This document shows, one piece after another, positions 62,201 to 64,000 of a stretch of DNA of 64,000 nt. The DNA lies in NCBI RefSeq assembly GCF_000002075.1, contig NW_004798036.1, positions 305,171-369,170 on the forward strand. The letters are read 5' to 3'. The stretch is from Aplysia californica (lineage: Eukaryota; Mollusca; Gastropoda; Aplysiida; Aplysiidae). Numbering within the stretch: position 1 is the stretch's first letter; each line of letters opens with the position of its first letter. The notes under the pieces are model-generated. The model saw only the letters and a program-made list of their open reading frames with translations, did not search any database and was not told the DNA's origin. The position numbers were made by a program, and so were the translations under genes.

Positions 62201-64000
62201 CCCCATTCCCGAGTCCTATACTTCGCAGCGCTCAGACTTTGAATGAACTTTGGTGATGCAGGTTCACTGACCGGTCACAATGGCGAGACATACTAGACGC
62301 TTGTATAACTACCTTTTCTTTTTTTTTTTTTTACAAGTGACAGCACATTGACAAATGCTGCTTTATCAAACTACTATCGGCAAATTTCTGGGAAGTAACG
62401 AAAACAAAAGTAGATCTTGATTTTTCCGATCGAGCTTCGGTATCACACATACACTTCCGCTTGCCGCCATACCCGCCTGTTCGGCATCGCTGACCGTTTA
62501 TGAAGCCACAGCGCCAGAAGAGAGAGAGAGAGAGCCGCCTGTTTGCGTGAAACATACTCTCACACCGGAAAAAGTCGAATGAATATATCGCAATCAGCAA
62601 AAATGAACTTAACCCTATCCTTAGGTCATGTTCTATTATCGTATGCATACAAGCTGGGGAACTCTATGCCACCACTTTCCAAAGTGGAAATTTACTCGTT
62701 AATCCGACCCGTATGCTTTGCATTGCAGTCTGTCAAAATGATTTTATGAGAAATACTGGAAGTATCAAAAAGATCTTCATACTAGAAGTATTCTTAAATG
62801 TGAAGAATACAACCCCGGGGGTACAAAATGACCCAAGGGCGTACAGATAGGGTAAATGACGTTATCAGATTTGGTTTTCAAATATTCGAGAACTTCTTAT
62901 TGTGCTCTTGAAAATAAGGCAGCTGTTCTTTTCTTCTTGAGTCCTGTCTGCCTCAGGGCAGGTCAAGGGGTTAATAGTACAGGCGGTTTATCCCTAAAAA
63001 GCGGATGGGGGCTTTTTCAGGACTACTGTCTTGCTTCAAGACCATCGTATTGTATGTTGCGTAGTCGCCTGTTTTTACACATGTAGGCCTACGGGCCGGC
63101 CCAAGTCTAAAAAACCGGCAGACCTAGGTCTGTTGAGGTTAAAAACCGGCGGGGCCTGCATATGCCAGCGGACTTTCACCCAGGAACCACCCTTTGGGAG
63201 TGGCCTAAAGACACCTCAATCAGTAGCAATGCCGAGGGAGGGTGGGGGGCTCTAAAGTGATTTCTGAACACACACACGATAAAACACACCAACTCAGACA
63301 GTCTCCTCTAAGATGAGCAGAATGATAATTTACAGAATGATAAAAAATTAGGAGATGCACAAAATGACTTCAAAAGATTGTGATTTTTGGGGGCTCCTTG
63401 TTATGTTTCAGAAAGTGTTTTACAGCACTTGCAAAAAATTAAGTCATGTAAGTGACGAAGATTAGAGGTGCAACAAGACAGTAACAAATACAAAAATAAG
63501 GAGGAGAGGTAAGACGATAGATATTTCATGAGAAAGAAGGAGCAAACCACACCAGAGCACCTGCCGGTCACCCTAAAAGATAATGAAAAGAACAGTGTAC
63601 AAGCAGTACATTGAAGAAGACAGAGGAAAAAACACTTTTTTCAGGCTTCAAGAAAAGAGAAGGAGACAACAGCAAACACTGACATATCCAAGGTGTAGGC
63701 AGATGACAAGTTCTTTGTTAAAAAAATACTCCCCCCCAATAAAAAGTAAGCCTGATTACCATCCCCATTTCACTGATAAATGAATGAGATGAAATCAACA
63801 CAGAAAAGAAGAACAAGAAGCACACCGCGCTATTGATCAACCACCCACATCACATCCCAAGGCATACGGCGATAAGGACAGTCCACAAAGCCACTACTGA
63901 TATCACAGAAAGAAACATGAGAAAAGCATTCTGAAAGCAGTCAAGTAGCAAATATACTACTTTACCTTTTCCTCTTTCTTGAGATCGTCTTCCTTTTTCT
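50248..64000 (-). CDS. CDC37: Hsp90 co-chaperone CDC37, C-terminal three quarters; 5' end outside the window
   Basis: Exons in transcript order: 63966-64000 (partial), 60719-60769, 59600-59662, 57747-57905, 55061-55176, 54129-54249, 50837-50905, 50248-50481 (stop TAG at 50248-50250). All phases agree, giving about 282 residues; vertebrate CDC37 has about 378, so roughly the first 100-120 residues (kinase-binding N-terminal domain and first coiled coil) are off the right edge. Visible landmarks: end of the Lys/Glu-rich coiled coil (DDLKKEEK), LNIDTICKDGKSKT, the Hsp90-binding middle domain (KYGMLQKWDDSKQYL, LVCEETANYLVIWCIDLEVE, CIVMQFILELAKSL), FNDELGSFRERIKERARIRI, LGPGGLDPVEVMESLPE, and AYHIQRCIDSGLWVPGG followed by a Glu/Thr-rich tail. 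CDC37 is a cytosolic adaptor that loads protein kinase clients onto Hsp90. The last intron is GC-AG. Confidence 0.95.
51028..51425 (+). mobile_element. SINE-B, full-length copy
   Basis: Head GTGCCACTGACTGTAGTGTC, body ACAGGGAACTGCTGCTTTTT, TGACCCGCTATTTCCGGGAT, tail GCACTCATATGACCGTATGC, GCGCCGTAAAACC. Confidence 0.8.
51430..51870. mobile_element. Two SINE-B copies fused head to head
   Basis: A plus-strand fragment (to about 51534) meets a minus-strand copy at TTTTGTATG|TCATATGAGC. The minus copy runs to the head near 51870 (CAGTGGCACCGCC). With 51028-51425 this makes three SINE-B units in 850 bases. Confidence 0.75.
52048..52400 (-). mobile_element. SINE-A copy split by a MITE
   Basis: Left part AGGCACTTGCAACGCAATAA to TTTGATAGGA, right part ATAGGAAAGAAGAAGCAAAC to CGCCAACCACCCAC. 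The insert is 52171-52354. Confidence 0.75.
52171..52354. mobile_element. 184-bp MITE (CTGTCCCCGT ends) nested in a SINE
   Basis: Inverted ends CTGTCCCCGTCG and (other strand) CTGTCCCCGTGG. The 6-bp direct repeat ATAGGA (52165-52170 and 52355-52360) comes from the interrupted SINE-A. The interior is AT-rich. Confidence 0.85.
52572..52712 (-). mobile_element. SINE-A copy, 5'-truncated
   Basis: TTTTACTGCGCTCGCAACAG to CATAGGAAAGAAGAAGCA; the head is missing. Confidence 0.7.
53383..53612 (+). mobile_element. SINE-D copy, 5'-truncated
   Basis: CATCCAGGTGGGAATGGGTA to GCGCCATACAAATGCTATTT and TTATTATTATT, closely matching 40503-40830. Confidence 0.8.
54552..54880 (-). mobile_element. SINE-C copy, head lost
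   Basis: Common tail (TTTTACAGCGCTCGCAACTG), core (TTTTCAGTTGGTAGGAAATT, GGGATCTTTAACATGCGCAA) and body are present. The tRNA-like head is not recognisable. Confidence 0.75.
55635..56760 (-). mobile_element. Internally deleted piggyBac element with TTAA target sites
   Basis: TTAA at 55631-55634 and 56761-56764. Ends CCCTTTCACCCTCAGAGC and (other strand) CCTTTTGCCACTCGGAGG. On the minus strand a frame at 55843-56103 contains HGKKGSCHYCVKTRNFTK, then CNLGQVRPCKRLFWVKHQELL: Cys and His spacing like the C-terminal cysteine-rich domain of piggyBac transposases. The catalytic domain is absent, so the copy is non-autonomous. Confidence 0.75.
57338..57530. mobile_element. Possible pogo/Tigger-like fragment
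   Basis: CAGTCAAATCTACTCTAATG, CTAAGACAACCACTTTCCCC and GGTCGTCTTGAACAATTTCG resemble the CAGTCRAACCTG family but are diverged. Confidence 0.4.
58308..58682 (-). mobile_element. SINE-B, full-length copy
   Basis: Tail on the left (TTTTGCGGCGCTCGCAACTG), head on the right (AAAGACACTTCAGTGAGTGG). Confidence 0.8.
59149..59573 (+). mobile_element. MITE with GAAATCAGGCGCTC-type ends, best copy
   Basis: Ends TGTGAGGCAGCGTGGTGAAA, TCAGGCGCTCGTCAA and (other strand) TGTGTCACGACGTAGTGGAA, TCAGGCGCTCATCAA: inverted repeats of about 35 bp. It ends 27 bases from a CDC37 exon. Confidence 0.85.
60418..60588 (-). mobile_element. SINE-A copy
   Basis: TTTTAGTAAGAGTTTTACAA on the left, CGCCAACCACCCACCG on the right. 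Confidence 0.75.
60957..61290 (-). mobile_element. SINE-B copy
   Basis: Tail TTTTACGGCGCTCGCAACTG on the left; body to CATTTACAATTCTACTGTGC; the head is missing. Confidence 0.8.
61319..61458. repeat. 31-bp minisatellite, about 4 units
   Basis: Identical units AAAAACCTGAAGAGGTAGGG plus TGGGAATTTTC, ending in a broken unit; in a CDC37 intron. Confidence 0.95.
63188..63240 (-). repeat. SINE-B head fragment
   Basis: CCTTTGGGAGTGGCCTAAAG and ACACCTCAATCAGTAGCA match the SINE-B head in reverse orientation. Confidence 0.55.
63413..63572 (-). mobile_element. SINE-A copy
   Basis: TGTTTTACAGCACTTGCAAA on the left, CACCAGAGCACCTGCC on the right. Confidence 0.7.

Overview
This is animal nuclear DNA: AT-rich, intron-dominated and packed with short transposable elements and microsatellites. 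The three recognisable genes are metazoan, and the repeat landscape fits a lophotrochozoan, probably a mollusc: several tRNA-headed SINE families, tracts built on the palindromic hexamer AGATCT, and long poly-C/poly-G runs. The species cannot be named from the sequence alone. One 100-N scaffold gap (31823-31922) and a noisy homopolymer block (39239-39550) show that it is a draft assembly.

Layout. Gene 1 (minus strand, about 2618-20019) is a secreted, conserved protein of unknown function. Seven exons are visible and the C-terminal end lies left of the window. Gene 2 (plus strand, 22849-48563) is PWP1, a WD40 ribosome-biogenesis factor. Fourteen exons run from start codon to stop, and one internal exon is missing beside the noisy block. 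Gene 3 (minus strand, 50248-64000) is the Hsp90 co-chaperone CDC37. Eight exons cover its C-terminal three quarters, and the 5' end lies right of the window. Genes 1 and 2 are head to head, with 2.8 kb between start codons. Genes 2 and 3 are tail to tail, with 1.7 kb between stop codons. I see no functional link among the three.

The introns hold most of the novelty. At least three SINE types (called A, B and C here, with differing heads) share one 3' tail, which suggests mobilisation by one LINE. A fourth type (D) has a different, TTA-ended tail. Non-autonomous DNA transposons include a five-copy MITE family with a GAAATCAGGCGCTC terminus, two pogo/Tigger-like families, TTAA-flanked piggyBac-type elements (one still carrying a transposase cysteine-rich tail), a hAT-like element with an 8-bp target duplication, and a TIR element with a central near-perfect hairpin.

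Observations most worth checking: a U2-snRNA-headed retroelement with perfect 13-bp target duplications (17169-17352); two SINE insertions in PWP1 whose target duplications copy the splice donors of exons 8 and 9; a minisatellite that appears to be a tandem amplification of a splice acceptor in gene 1; two GC-AG introns; a partial exon duplication in PWP1; and a 0.5-kb near-identical duplication next to the gap. No LTR element, retrovirus-like element, Polinton, CRISPR array or rRNA gene was recognised.
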